DNA of 64,000 bases from Shimia thalassica (GTDB lineage: Bacteria; Pseudomonadota; Alphaproteobacteria; Rhodobacterales; Rhodobacteraceae): assembly GCF_001458215.1 (NCBI RefSeq), contig NZ_CYTW01000001.1, positions 1,302,001 to 1,366,000 on the forward strand, written 5' to 3'. The first letter of the stretch is position 1; every line of letters starts with the position of its first letter. Of this stretch, positions 16,708 to 25,424 are shown one piece after another. The notes below the pieces were generated by a model that saw only the letters and a program-made list of their open reading frames with translations, was not told the origin of the DNA and ran no database searches. The position numbers were made by a program, and so were the translations under genes.

Positions 16708-17844
16708 ATGAAGCTAAAATCCATTGCATTGGCAGCCGCCATGTCTGCGCTGGCTATTGGGGCCCACGCCGAAGGTCTCAAGGTTGGTATGATCACGACG
16801 CTTTCTGGTGGCGGGGCCGGTCTGGGCATTGATGTGCGCGACGGGTTCATGCTGGCGATGAAGCAATCGGGCCGCGACGACATCGAAGTTGTTATCGAAG
16901 ACGACCAGCGCAAACCCGATATCGCGGTGCAACTGGCCGACAAGATGATCCAGTCCGAAAAGGTTGATGTGCTGACCGGTATTATCTGGTCAAACCTCGC
17001 CATGGCCGTTGTGCCTGCGGCGACGGCTCAGAACAAATTCTATCTGTCGCCGAACGCAGGGCCATCCGCGTTGGCCGGCAAACGCTGTCACAAGAACTAT
17101 TTCAACGTGGCATGGCAGAACGACAACCTGCACGAAGCAGCCGGCGCCTATGCCAAAGGGGCAGGGTACAAAAATACCTTTATCCTCGCGCCAAACTATC
17201 CTGCAGGCAAAGATGCGCTGACCGGATACAAACGCATGTATGGCGGCGATCTGGCGGGTGAAACGTATACAAAGCTGGGACAGACAGACTATGCCGCCGA
17301 GATTGCGCAAATCCGTGCATCCGGCGCAGATAGCGTGTTCTTCTTCCTGCCCGGCGGCATGGGGATCGCCTTCCTGAAGCAATATGCAGACAGCGGTGTT
17401 GACCTGCCGGTTGTGGGGCCTGCGTTCAGCTTTGATCAGGGTATCCTGCAAGCCGTTGGCGAGGCCGCTTTAGGTGTGATCAACACCAGCCAGTGGAATA
17501 AAGACATCGACAATGCCGCCAACAGCGCTTTTGTCGACAGCTTTCAGGCGGAATACGGGCGCCTGCCTTCGCTTTATGCCTCGCAAGGGTTTGATACGGC
17601 CAATCTTTTGATCTCGGCCGCCGGCAAGGCAGACGTCAAGGATCAGGACGCATTCCGTGCGGCACTGGAAGCCGCCGAGTTCGACTCGGTACGTGGTGAT
17701 TTTGCCTTTGGGCCCAACCACCATCCCGTGCAAAACATCTATGTGCGCGAGGTCATCAAGGAAGGTGACGTCTATACCAACAAAATCGTTGGTACTGCTT
17801 TGGAAAACCATGCGGATGCCTATGCAGGCGACTGCAAGATGTAA
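16708..17844 (+). CDS. Branched-chain-type ABC transporter substrate-binding protein
   Basis: A 378-residue periplasmic protein with signal peptide MKLKSIALAAAMSALAIGAHA. The mature part begins EGLKVGMITTLSGGGAGLG, the type I periplasmic-binding (Leu/Ile/Val-BP) pattern. The Cys near residue 129 (GKRCHKN) and the C-terminal GDCKM may form a disulfide. ATG 16708 is preceded by GGGAG; earlier in-frame starts lack this. It heads a livKHMGF-like operon. The ligand may be a branched-chain or aromatic amino acid or an aromatic acid; the latter options are suggested only by the indolepyruvate oxidoreductase downstream. Confidence 0.88.
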   Translation: MKLKSIALAAAMSALAIGAHAEGLKVGMITTLSGGGAGLGIDVRDGFMLAMKQSGRDDIEVVIEDDQRKPDIAVQLADKMIQSEKVDVLTGIIWSNLAMAVVPAATAQNKFYLSPNAGPSALAGKRCHKNYFNVAWQNDNLHEAAGAYAKGAGYKNTFILAPNYPAGKDALTGYKRMYGGDLAGETYTKLGQTDYAAEIAQIRASGADSVFFFLPGGMGIAFLKQYADSGVDLPVVGPAFSFDQGILQAVGEAALGVINTSQWNKDIDNAANSAFVDSFQAEYGRLPSLYASQGFDTANLLISAAGKADVKDQDAFRAALEAAEFDSVRGDFAFGPNHHPVQNIYVREVIKEGDVYTNKIVGTALENHADAYAGDCKM

Positions 17845-17895
17845 TGCGAAACGCCGCTGCGCCTTTTGGGGCGCGGCGGCAACCGGAAGATCCCC

Positions 17896-18813
17896 ATGCC
17901 AACTTATCTGATTGTTGAACAGCTTCTGAACGGGCTGCAATTCGGCGTGATGCTTTTTCTGTCCGCTGCAGGGCTGACGCTGATTTTCGGCGTGATGGGG
18001 CTTATCAATCTGGCGCATGGATCGCTTTATATGATCGGCGCCTTTGCGGCGGCTGCGGTTGCCGGTGCGACAGGATCGTTTGTGATGGCGCTCGCGGCCA
18101 GTCTTGCAGCAGCGGCTGCAGCAGGGGCTCTTGTCGAAATACTGGTGATCCGGCGCCTTTATGATCGCGACCATCTGGATCAGGTTCTGGCGACTTTTGC
18201 GCTTATCCTTATTTTTTCCGAAGGCACACGCTGGATGTTCGGGTCTTTCCCGCTGTTTCTTGATGTGCCGTCATATCTGTCTGGTCCGGTGACATTGCCC
18301 GGTGGCATCCAGTATCCTTTGTATCGATTGACCATCATTGGCATTGGTCTTGCGATTGCTGCGGGTCTGTTCCTGTTGATTGCCCGCACACGCATCGGCA
18401 TCCGCATTCGCGCAGGTGAAGCTGACCGGGAAATGATTGCGGCGCTGGGCGTTGATATTTCAAAGCTTTATACGTTGGTTTTTGCGCTTGGCGCGGCGCT
18501 GGCTGGTCTGTCGGGCGCGCTTGTGGGTGCCATCCAGTCGGTGCAGGTCGGTATGGGCGAGCCTGTTTTGATCCTGGCCTTTGTGGTGATCGTGATCGGT
18601 GGTATCGGGTCCATCAAGGGAGCCTTGGTCGGCTCGCTTCTGGTGGGATTGACAGACACCTTTGGCCGCATCCTGTTACCCGTCGCCTTTGGCACCTTTA
18701 TGGAGCCTTCGGCCGCAAATTCGGTTGGGGCGGCTTTGGCCTCTATGTCGATCTATCTGTTGATGGCGGTTGTTTTGATTGTCCGGCCCACCGGCCTTTA
18801 TGGGAGAGCCTGA
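17896..18813 (+). CDS. livH: Branched-chain-type ABC transporter permease (LivH-like)
   Basis: A 305-residue membrane permease with about eight hydrophobic segments. It opens MPTYLIVEQLLNGLQFGVM, and has the LivH hallmark LIFGVMGLINLAHGSLYMIGAF. The late segment IGGIGSIKGALVGSLLVGL is the ATPase-contact loop. Start ATG 17896 follows GGAAG. It is 51 bp downstream of the binding-protein gene, and the livM-like gene begins 1 bp after its stop. Confidence 0.92.
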   Translation: MPTYLIVEQLLNGLQFGVMLFLSAAGLTLIFGVMGLINLAHGSLYMIGAFAAAAVAGATGSFVMALAASLAAAAAAGALVEILVIRRLYDRDHLDQVLATFALILIFSEGTRWMFGSFPLFLDVPSYLSGPVTLPGGIQYPLYRLTIIGIGLAIAAGLFLLIARTRIGIRIRAGEADREMIAALGVDISKLYTLVFALGAALAGLSGALVGAIQSVQVGMGEPVLILAFVVIVIGGIGSIKGALVGSLLVGLTDTFGRILLPVAFGTFMEPSAANSVGAALASMSIYLLMAVVLIVRPTGLYGRA

Positions 18814-18814
18814 G

Positions 18815-19798
18815 ATGCGGCGCGAGACTTTCGTCAATATCGCGGCCCTTGCTGCCCTGTTTGTTTTGCCGGTCTGGGCAAATGCCACGGGCGAGACTTA
18901 CTGGGTAACACTCACCACCAAGGTTGTGATCCTTGCGATTGCTGGTGTCGGGCTTAACCTTGCGCTTGGGCTTGGGGGATTGGTCAGCTTTGGACATGCG
19001 GCGTTTTTCGGGGTGGGGGGCTATGTCATGGGCATTCTGGCCTCGCACTTGCAAGACTATGTCCCGCTGTTGACGTGGCCGTTCCTGTTCGAAGGCAGCA
19101 ACCAGATGCCGGTTATCTGGCTGGTGGCGTTGGTGTTTGGCGCGCTGACGGCTTTGTCGATAGGCTTGCTCAGCCTGAGAACATCCGGCGTCTATTTCAT
19201 TATGATCACGCTCGCCTTTGGGCAGATGCTTTTCTACTTTGCCATCAGCTGGCCCGCTTATGGCGGAGAGGATGGCCTTTCGATTTATGTGCGCAACGAA
19301 TTTCCGGGGCTGAATACGTTGGTGCCCATTGAGTTTTACGGACTTTGCCTGACTGTGCTGGTTGCGGTGTTGTTCCTTGTTTGGCGCATCAGCCTGTCGT
19401 CCTTTGGTCTTGCGCTTGGTGCGGCGCGCCAGAACGCGGAACGCCTTCAGGCCGTCGGGATCGAACCCTTTCGGATCCGTTTGACGGCATTTGTGATTTC
19501 AGGCGCGATCACGGCACTGGCAGGGGCGATGTACGCAGATCTCAACCGTTTTGTGAGTCCGAACATGTTTAGCTGGCAAACCAGCGGAGAAATCATGGTG
19601 TTCGTGATCCTTGGCGGCGTTGGCCGACTGTTTGGTCCGGTTCTGGGGGCTGCCCTGTTTATCCTTATGGAACATATTCTGGGGGGCATGTCCGAGTTTT
19701 GGCATATCTACCTCGGGTTCGTTTTGTTGGGGGTGGTTCTGTTTGCGCGTGGCGGCCTTATGGGGCTGCTGGCAGGACGCGAGGTGTCCCATGACTGA
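18815..19798 (+). CDS. livM: Branched-chain-type ABC transporter permease (LivM-like)
   Basis: A 327-residue second permease subunit. The core GVGLNLALGLGGLVSFGHAAFFGVGGYV is the LivM signature, and the contact loop is VILGGVGRLFGPVLGAALF. ATG 18815 is preceded by GGGAGAG inside the end of livH; the frame extends 12 codons upstream but lacks a better site. It overlaps livG by 8 bp. Confidence 0.92.
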   Translation: MRRETFVNIAALAALFVLPVWANATGETYWVTLTTKVVILAIAGVGLNLALGLGGLVSFGHAAFFGVGGYVMGILASHLQDYVPLLTWPFLFEGSNQMPVIWLVALVFGALTALSIGLLSLRTSGVYFIMITLAFGQMLFYFAISWPAYGGEDGLSIYVRNEFPGLNTLVPIEFYGLCLTVLVAVLFLVWRISLSSFGLALGAARQNAERLQAVGIEPFRIRLTAFVISGAITALAGAMYADLNRFVSPNMFSWQTSGEIMVFVILGGVGRLFGPVLGAALFILMEHILGGMSEFWHIYLGFVLLGVVLFARGGLMGLLAGREVSHD

Positions 19799-20540
19799 GG
19801 TTGTTCTGGGCATCAACGGGATTTCCAAAGCCTATGGCGCGCTGCAGGCCAACAACGACATCACGCTTGACCTGCGTGCAGGTGAAATTCACGCCTTGAT
19901 CGGGCCGAACGGTGCTGGAAAGTCCACATTCATCAAACAGGTTTCAGGCGCGGAACAACCTGACCAAGGTGCGGTGACTCTTCTTGGCGATGACATCACG
20001 CCGCTCGGGGCGGTGGCGCGGGCGCAAAAAGGGCTGGGCCGTACCTTTCAGATATCTTCACTGGCCATGGAGTACACGGTTCTTCAAAACGTTGTTCTTG
20101 GGGCAATGGGGCGGCGTGGTCGCGTGATGCGGTTTTTCGCACCGGTCCTGAAAGACGCCGCGCTTTTGAATGCTGCCATGCGGGCGCTTGAACGTGTTGG
20201 ATTGCAGGATGTCGCCCACGTCGAGACAGCGGTTCTGTCGCATGGTCAGCGGCGCCAGCTTGAGGTGGCGGTCGCCTTGACCCTTGAGCCAAAAGTGTTC
20301 CTGATGGATGAGCCCATGGCAGGGCTTGGCGCGGAAGGGTCGCAGGATTTGATCCGTGTCCTCGACGCGTTGCGTCATGAGGCGCCGATCTTGCTAGTCG
20401 AACATGACATGGATGCGGTCTTTGCCCTGGCCGACCGGATCAGCGTTCTGGTCTATGGGCAGATCATTGCAACGGGGGCACCCGAAGATATCCGTCACAA
20501 CGCCGATGTGCGCACCGCGTATCTGGGGGATGATGCATGA
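19791..20540 (+). CDS. livG: Branched-chain-type ABC transporter ATP-binding protein (LivG-like)
   Basis: A 249-residue ABC ATPase. Walker A is GPNGAGKSTFIKQ, the signature-like segment is LSHGQRRQLEVAVAL (Ser-His-Gly in place of Ser-Gly-Gly), and Walker B is VFLMDEPMAGLG followed by the switch HDMD. The frame is open 60 codons upstream within livM, but ATG 19791 begins the normal LivG sequence. It overlaps livF by ATGA. Confidence 0.93.
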   Translation: MTEVVLGINGISKAYGALQANNDITLDLRAGEIHALIGPNGAGKSTFIKQVSGAEQPDQGAVTLLGDDITPLGAVARAQKGLGRTFQISSLAMEYTVLQNVVLGAMGRRGRVMRFFAPVLKDAALLNAAMRALERVGLQDVAHVETAVLSHGQRRQLEVAVALTLEPKVFLMDEPMAGLGAEGSQDLIRVLDALRHEAPILLVEHDMDAVFALADRISVLVYGQIIATGAPEDIRHNADVRTAYLGDDA

Positions 20541-21226
20541 GCCTGTTAAACCTCTCTGGAATTTCTGCCTTTTACGGCACATCCCAGGCCCTGTTTGATG
20601 TGTCCCTTGAATTGGAAGCAGGAGAAGGTCTTGCGTTGATGGGGCGCAACGGGATGGGGAAATCCACAACGGTCAAAGTCATCTGCCGGATGTTGCCCCA
20701 CAAGGATGGCACGATCCATTTCGACGGACAGGACATGGCGCGCGTGCCCAGCTACAAGGCCGCGCAGGCCGGGATTGGTCTGGTGCCAGAGGGGCGTCGC
20801 TGTTTTGCCAATCTAACGGTTTACGAAAACCTGATCGCCGCGGCGCGCAAGGGCCATTGGACATTTGCCACTGTGACAGATCTGTTTCCGCGATTGGCCG
20901 AACGGCATGATCAACTGGCAGCATCACTGTCTGGCGGGGAACAGCAAATGCTGGCAATTGGCCGTGCGCTGATGACCAACCCACGTTTGTTGATCCTTGA
21001 CGAAGCCACCGAAGGCCTTGCACCGGTGGTGCGACAGGAAATCTGGCAGGCCATTGCCACCCTGCGACGGGAAAGCGGACTGTCCATCCTCGTGGTGGAC
21101 AAATCCCTGAAGGAACTTGCCACCGTTGCAGATCGGGCCGTCATTCTGGAAAAGGGGCGCACGGTGTGGGCGGACCGCTTTGATGCCTTGGACGAGGCTA
21201 CGACGACGCGGTATTTGGGCATATAA
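20537..21226 (+). CDS. livF: Branched-chain-type ABC transporter ATP-binding protein (LivF-like)
   Basis: A 229-residue ABC ATPase, the partner of LivG. Walker A is GRNGMGKSTTVKV, the signature LSGGEQQMLAIGRAL, and Walker B LLILDEATEGLAP. GLVPEGRRCFANLTVYENL is the LivF-type Q-loop region. The switch position after Walker B reads VDKSLKE, so the usual switch His is replaced by Lys, as in many LivF proteins. Last gene of the operon; its stop is 3 bp from the convergent Lrp-type gene. Confidence 0.93.
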   Translation: MSLLNLSGISAFYGTSQALFDVSLELEAGEGLALMGRNGMGKSTTVKVICRMLPHKDGTIHFDGQDMARVPSYKAAQAGIGLVPEGRRCFANLTVYENLIAAARKGHWTFATVTDLFPRLAERHDQLAASLSGGEQQMLAIGRALMTNPRLLILDEATEGLAPVVRQEIWQAIATLRRESGLSILVVDKSLKELATVADRAVILEKGRTVWADRFDALDEATTTRYLGI

Positions 21227-21229
21227 CCG

Positions 21230-21694
21230 TTACGGAATGATGGCCGCTTCTTTCTTGATCGCGCGCAGGATCACATTTGTTTGCGCGCTTTCGACGGCGG
21301 CCATGCGAAACAAGAAGTTCTCGAGAAAATCGTTATAAGCTTTCAGATCAGTGCAGATGACCCGCATGTGATAATCGGCTTGACCCGTTGTCGCAAAACA
21401 CTCGAGCACTTCTTTTCTTGACTGGATGGCCTGAACAAATTCATCGAGCTTTTCCGAGTCATGGCGTGTCAGTTGCACGTGAACGATAGCCTGAAAGCTG
21501 AGACCAGCGACTTCGGGATCAAGCACGGCACCATATCGGGCAATCAATCCCTGATCCTCAAAGGTGCGCACACGCCGCCACAGAGCCGAAGCCGACATGT
21601 CGACCTTCTCGGCGAGATCTGCGTTGGAAATACGGGAGTCGCGCTGGAGGCTTTCGAGAATTTTGCGGTCACGGTCATCAAATCGCATGGTCAT
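21230..21694 (-). CDS. Lrp/AsnC-family transcriptional regulator
   Basis: A 154-residue regulator of the feast/famine family. The N-terminal winged helix-turn-helix covers about residues 5-55 (ILESLQRDSRISNADLAEKV, then SALWRRVRTFEDQGLI). The C-terminal RAM effector domain runs to the end (FVQAIQSRKEVLECFATTGQADYHMRV). I chose ATG 21694 with GGTGA upstream; TTG 21706 and ATG 21688 are alternatives. It is divergent from the indolepyruvate oxidoreductase gene, with a 132 bp shared promoter gap, and most likely controls that gene in response to an amino acid. Confidence 0.9.
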   Translation of the reverse strand: MTMRFDDRDRKILESLQRDSRISNADLAEKVDMSASALWRRVRTFEDQGLIARYGAVLDPEVAGLSFQAIVHVQLTRHDSEKLDEFVQAIQSRKEVLECFATTGQADYHMRVICTDLKAYNDFLENFLFRMAAVESAQTNVILRAIKKEAAIIP

Positions 21695-21711
21695 TGGTTT
21701 CACCAAGTTGA

Positions 21712-21726
21712 ATTATTCTGGATAAT
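21712..21726. promoter_or_regulatory. Inverted repeat, candidate Lrp/AsnC operator
   Basis: ATTAT-TCTGG-ATAAT, with 5-bp AT-rich arms in the gap between the Lrp-type gene and its divergent neighbour. AT-rich imperfect 15-mers are the usual Lrp-family target, so this is a plausible autoregulatory or control site. No half-site series was confirmed. Confidence 0.4.
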
Positions 21727-21826
21727 GTATTCGATATTTAGGCTCATCGCCACAAGATTAGGTCAAATTTGTCACCATAATTGGTTCAGACTTGCACAAA
21801 GCCCGCCATAACTCACGAGCAAGCAC

Positions 21827-24800
21827 ATGACCGACCAGACCCACGACTTTCAAACCTACCAACTGTCGCACCGGTATTCGCAGGAAACCGGACGTGTGTT
21901 TCTAACCGGTACCCAAGCGCTTGTTCGGATCATGTTTGACCAGTCGCGTCGGGATCGTCAGGCGCAAATGAATACGGGCGGTTTCATTTCGGGGTATCGC
22001 GGTTCACCTCTGGGGGGGCTCGATCTCGAATTGTGGCGCGCACGAGGAGAGACCGAAAAAAACAACATCACCTTTATGCCGGCGGTCAACGAAGACCTTG
22101 GCGCCACAGCGGTATTGGGCGCACAACAAGCCAGCCTTGATCCGCATTGCGAGGTCGAAGGCGTGTTTTCCATGTGGTACGGCAAAGGGCCGGGCGTGGA
22201 CCGTTCGGGCGATGCCTTGAAACACGGGAATGCCTATGGATCGGCCCCTAAGGGGGGCGTTTTGGTTGTGGCGGGCGATGACCATGGCTGTGTCTCGTCC
22301 TCTATGCCGCACCAATCCGATGTGGCGTTCATGTCCTGGTTTATGCCGACGCTCAATCCCGCTTCTGTGGGCGAGTATCTGGAGTTCGGGGAATACGGCT
22401 TTGCACTGTCGCGCTTTAGCGGAACGTGGGTCGGGTTCAAGGCTATTTCGGAAACGGTTGAGTCCGGTCAGTCCATTGAGCTGCCTCGCGACAGAACCTT
22501 TGTTCAGCCGGATTTCACGGGTCCTGCGGGTGGGCTGCACGTGCGCAGCGCCGATTTGCCAAGCCCCGAAATTGAAACGCGGATCGAACACAAATTGCGC
22601 GCGGTCGAGGCCTTTGTCGAGGCCAACCCGATCGACAAGCGCATCTATGATGTGCCCGAAGCCAGCTTTGGGATTGTCACCACAGGCAAGGGGCATCTGG
22701 ATCTCATGGAAGCCTTGCGTCTTCTGGATCTGGACGAGACCAAGTGTCGGGCGCTGGGCATCGATGTTTACAAGGTGGGCATGGTCTGGCCCTTGGCACG
22801 CCGCGACGCGCTGGCGTTTGTGCGTGGCAAAAAGGAAGTGCTGGTCATTGAGGAAAAGCGCGGCATCATTGAAAGCCAGTTCAAGGAATACTTCTATGAC
22901 TGGCCGGGCGACAAGCCGGAAAAAATGGTGGGAAAACACCGCGCCGCAGGCGATGCGCTGATCCCGTGGACCGGAGAATTGACGCCTTTGTCTTTGGTGC
23001 CCGTTGTAGCCGAGCGTCTGAGCGGTTTCTTTCCCGAAGAAAACCTGTTGGTCAAATCAAAGGCATTGACGGAGAAACCACCCGTTTTGCTGCAAGTAGA
23101 CGGCGCAACGCGGACCCCGTATTTCTGCTCTGGGTGTCCGCATAATACCTCGACAAAAGTGCCCGAAGGATCAAAGGCCGCAAGCGGCATCGGCTGCCAT
23201 GTCATGGCCAGCTGGATGGATCGGGAAACCGTTGGATATGCCCAGATGGGCGGCGAGGGCGTGCCGTGGGTCGTAGCCTCCAAGTTCAACGGCGGCAAAC
23301 ACATTTTCCAGAACCTTGGTGAGGGCACATGGTACCACTCCGGTTCTCTTGCAATCCGGCAGGCGGTCGCGGCAAAAACGAACATCACCTACAAAATCCT
23401 GTATAACGACGCGGTTGCGATGACGGGCGGACAGCCGGTGGATGGCCCCGTTAGCGTCGATGGAATTGCACAGACCTGTGCCGCAGAAGGTGTGGGGCGT
23501 ATCGCATTGGTCTCGGATGATATTTTCAAGTTCAACAAGGCAGACTTTCCCGCCGGTACAACGTTTCATCCGCGTGAAAGCATGGATGCGGTTCAACGCG
23601 AATTGCGCGACATTCCGGGTGTGACGGTTCTGATCTATGAGCAGACCTGCGCCACGGAAAAACGCCGCCGGCGCAAACGCGGCAAGATGGATGATCCGCA
23701 AAAGTTCGCGGTGATCAATCCTTTGGTCTGTGAAGGCTGCGGTGATTGTTCGGTGGAAAGCAATTGTCTTAGCATCGAGCCGGTTGAGACCGAATTCGGT
23801 CGCAAACGCATGGTGAACCTGTCGAACTGCAACAAGGATTTCTCGTGTCTGAATGGGTTCTGCCCGAGTTTTGTGACCGTGGAAGGGGCCGCGCGAAAGG
23901 CAAAATCGGTGCGCGACCTGAATGTCGCGGCGCTTCTATCGGATGTCCCTGCACCCGATCTTCCGGCACTGTCCCAACCTTATGATTTGTTGGTCACAGG
24001 GGTCGGGGGCACAGGGGTTGTCACGGTCGGGGCCTTGATCACAATGGCTGCCCACCTTGAGGGCAAAGGTGCGAGTGTGCTGGACTTTACCGGATTTGCG
24101 CAAAAGTTCGGAACGGTTCTCAGCTATATCCGGCTGGGTGCGGACCCTGACAGTATTCATCAGGTCCGGATCGATACCGGATCTGCCGATGCGGTTGTCG
24201 GTTGCGATATTGTCGTGTCGTCATCGCCCAAAGCGTCGCTGCATTATCGCAAGGGAACACAGGTGGTGTTGAACCGCGCGGAAATGCCGACCGGTGATCT
24301 GGTCTTGCGGCGTGATGCACAGCTGCATGTGGACCAACGCGAAGAGGTCATCCGGCGCGCCGTTGGAGACGCCTGTGTCAATGGGTTTGATGCAAATAAG
24401 CTGGCCGAAGACCTGTTGGGGGATGCCGTTTTCGCCAACGTGATGATGCTCGGGTATGCCTGGCAAAAAGGGTTGGTTCCGGTTAGCGAGGTTGCCTTGA
24501 AACAGGCGATCCTGCTCAATGCGGTCGCGATCGAAGCCAATGGACGGGCCTTTGATCTTGGGCGGTTGATGGCCGCGTCTCCGGAAAAAGTACCGGGCAT
24601 GAGCGTGCCCGAAGATCTGGCCGAAACATTCAAGCAGGTTCGGAGCCATCGCGCCGAATTCCTGACCGGCTATCAAAACGCGGCCTATGCACAGCGCTAT
24701 ACCGATCAATTGAACCGCTTTGTCTATGCCGTGCCTGTGCATCTTCAAGAAACTGCAGGGATCGCAGCCGCGAAATCCCTGTTTAAACTCATGGCCTATA

Positions 24801-25252
24801 AAGACGAATACGAAGTTGCGCGCCTGTTCACGCAAACCGGTTTCGATGAAGGTTTGAAAGAGCAGTTCGAGGGGCCGTTTTCGGTGAACTATCACATGGC
24901 GCCTCCGGTTCTGAGCGTGGGGCAGGATGCCCGCGGGCGTCCGCGCAAACGCCGATTTGGCCCATGGATGCGCCCGATGTTATCCGGTCTGGCGCGGCTC
25001 AAGGGGCTGCGGGGAACTGTGTTTGATCCATTTGGCTATGCACAGGAACGCAAAGACGAAATTGCACTTATCGTTTGGTTTGAATCTCTGTTGGATCAGC
25101 TTGCATCACTGTCTCATGACATGTCGCCAGAACTGCTGCTTGAAATCCTGAAGGCCCCGATGGATATCAGGGGATACGGCCCTGTAAAAGACAAGGCCCG
25201 CCAAGAGGTTATGGAAGACATTGCAGGTAAACTGAACACGGTTTCCGCTTAA
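21827..25252 (+). CDS. Indolepyruvate ferredoxin oxidoreductase, fused alpha-gamma subunits
   Basis: A 1141-residue enzyme that oxidatively decarboxylates arylpyruvates (indolepyruvate, phenylpyruvate) to aryl-acetyl-CoA, reducing ferredoxin. The N-terminal half is the IorA part: GGFISGYRGSPLGGLDLELWR at the start, the TPP-binding half near CSGCPHNTSTKVPEGSKAASGIGCH and the region GGEGVPWV. A cysteine-rich cluster region follows (NPLVCEGCGDCSVESNCLSIEP). The C-terminal part is the gamma (IorB) domain (LLVTGVGGTGVVTVGALI). The long fused form is typical of proteobacteria. It is divergent from an Lrp/AsnC regulator. A likely role is catabolism of aromatic amino acids; family members may also take branched-chain oxoacids. 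Confidence 0.92.
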   Translation: MTDQTHDFQTYQLSHRYSQETGRVFLTGTQALVRIMFDQSRRDRQAQMNTGGFISGYRGSPLGGLDLELWRARGETEKNNITFMPAVNEDLGATAVLGAQQASLDPHCEVEGVFSMWYGKGPGVDRSGDALKHGNAYGSAPKGGVLVVAGDDHGCVSSSMPHQSDVAFMSWFMPTLNPASVGEYLEFGEYGFALSRFSGTWVGFKAISETVESGQSIELPRDRTFVQPDFTGPAGGLHVRSADLPSPEIETRIEHKLRAVEAFVEANPIDKRIYDVPEASFGIVTTGKGHLDLMEALRLLDLDETKCRALGIDVYKVGMVWPLARRDALAFVRGKKEVLVIEEKRGIIESQFKEYFYDWPGDKPEKMVGKHRAAGDALIPWTGELTPLSLVPVVAERLSGFFPEENLLVKSKALTEKPPVLLQVDGATRTPYFCSGCPHNTSTKVPEGSKAASGIGCHVMASWMDRETVGYAQMGGEGVPWVVASKFNGGKHIFQNLGEGTWYHSGSLAIRQAVAAKTNITYKILYNDAVAMTGGQPVDGPVSVDGIAQTCAAEGVGRIALVSDDIFKFNKADFPAGTTFHPRESMDAVQRELRDIPGVTVLIYEQTCATEKRRRRKRGKMDDPQKFAVINPLVCEGCGDCSVESNCLSIEPVETEFGRKRMVNLSNCNKDFSCLNGFCPSFVTVEGAARKAKSVRDLNVAALLSDVPAPDLPALSQPYDLLVTGVGGTGVVTVGALITMAAHLEGKGASVLDFTGFAQKFGTVLSYIRLGADPDSIHQVRIDTGSADAVVGCDIVVSSSPKASLHYRKGTQVVLNRAEMPTGDLVLRRDAQLHVDQREEVIRRAVGDACVNGFDANKLAEDLLGDAVFANVMMLGYAWQKGLVPVSEVALKQAILLNAVAIEANGRAFDLGRLMAASPEKVPGMSVPEDLAETFKQVRSHRAEFLTGYQNAAYAQRYTDQLNRFVYAVPVHLQETAGIAAAKSLFKLMAYKDEYEVARLFTQTGFDEGLKEQFEGPFSVNYHMAPPVLSVGQDARGRPRKRRFGPWMRPMLSGLARLKGLRGTVFDPFGYAQERKDEIALIVWFESLLDQLASLSHDMSPELLLEILKAPMDIRGYGPVKDKARQEVMEDIAGKLNTVSA

Positions 25253-25296
25253 ATCCTAGCAAGCCAGAGTTTGGCCCCGTTTGAAAATCGGGAAAG

Positions 25297-25330
25297 CCAC
25301 AGGTGTCGTCCCGTGACACCTGTGGTCTTT
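25297..25330 (+). terminator. Intrinsic terminator after the indolepyruvate oxidoreductase gene
   Basis: A perfect 11-bp stem, GCCACAGGTGTC-like arm (25298-25307) pairing with GACACCTGTGG (25315-25325), followed by TCTTTTC. It lies 45 bp after the stop codon. Confidence 0.85.
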
Positions 25331-25424
25331 TCAGTGTTGTCTTTGACTTACGGGGCTTTGTGAAACCCGTTTGACCATGTAGCATCCCTTGAAAACCGGT
25401 TTTCAAAAGTGGGCAGGGGCGTAA

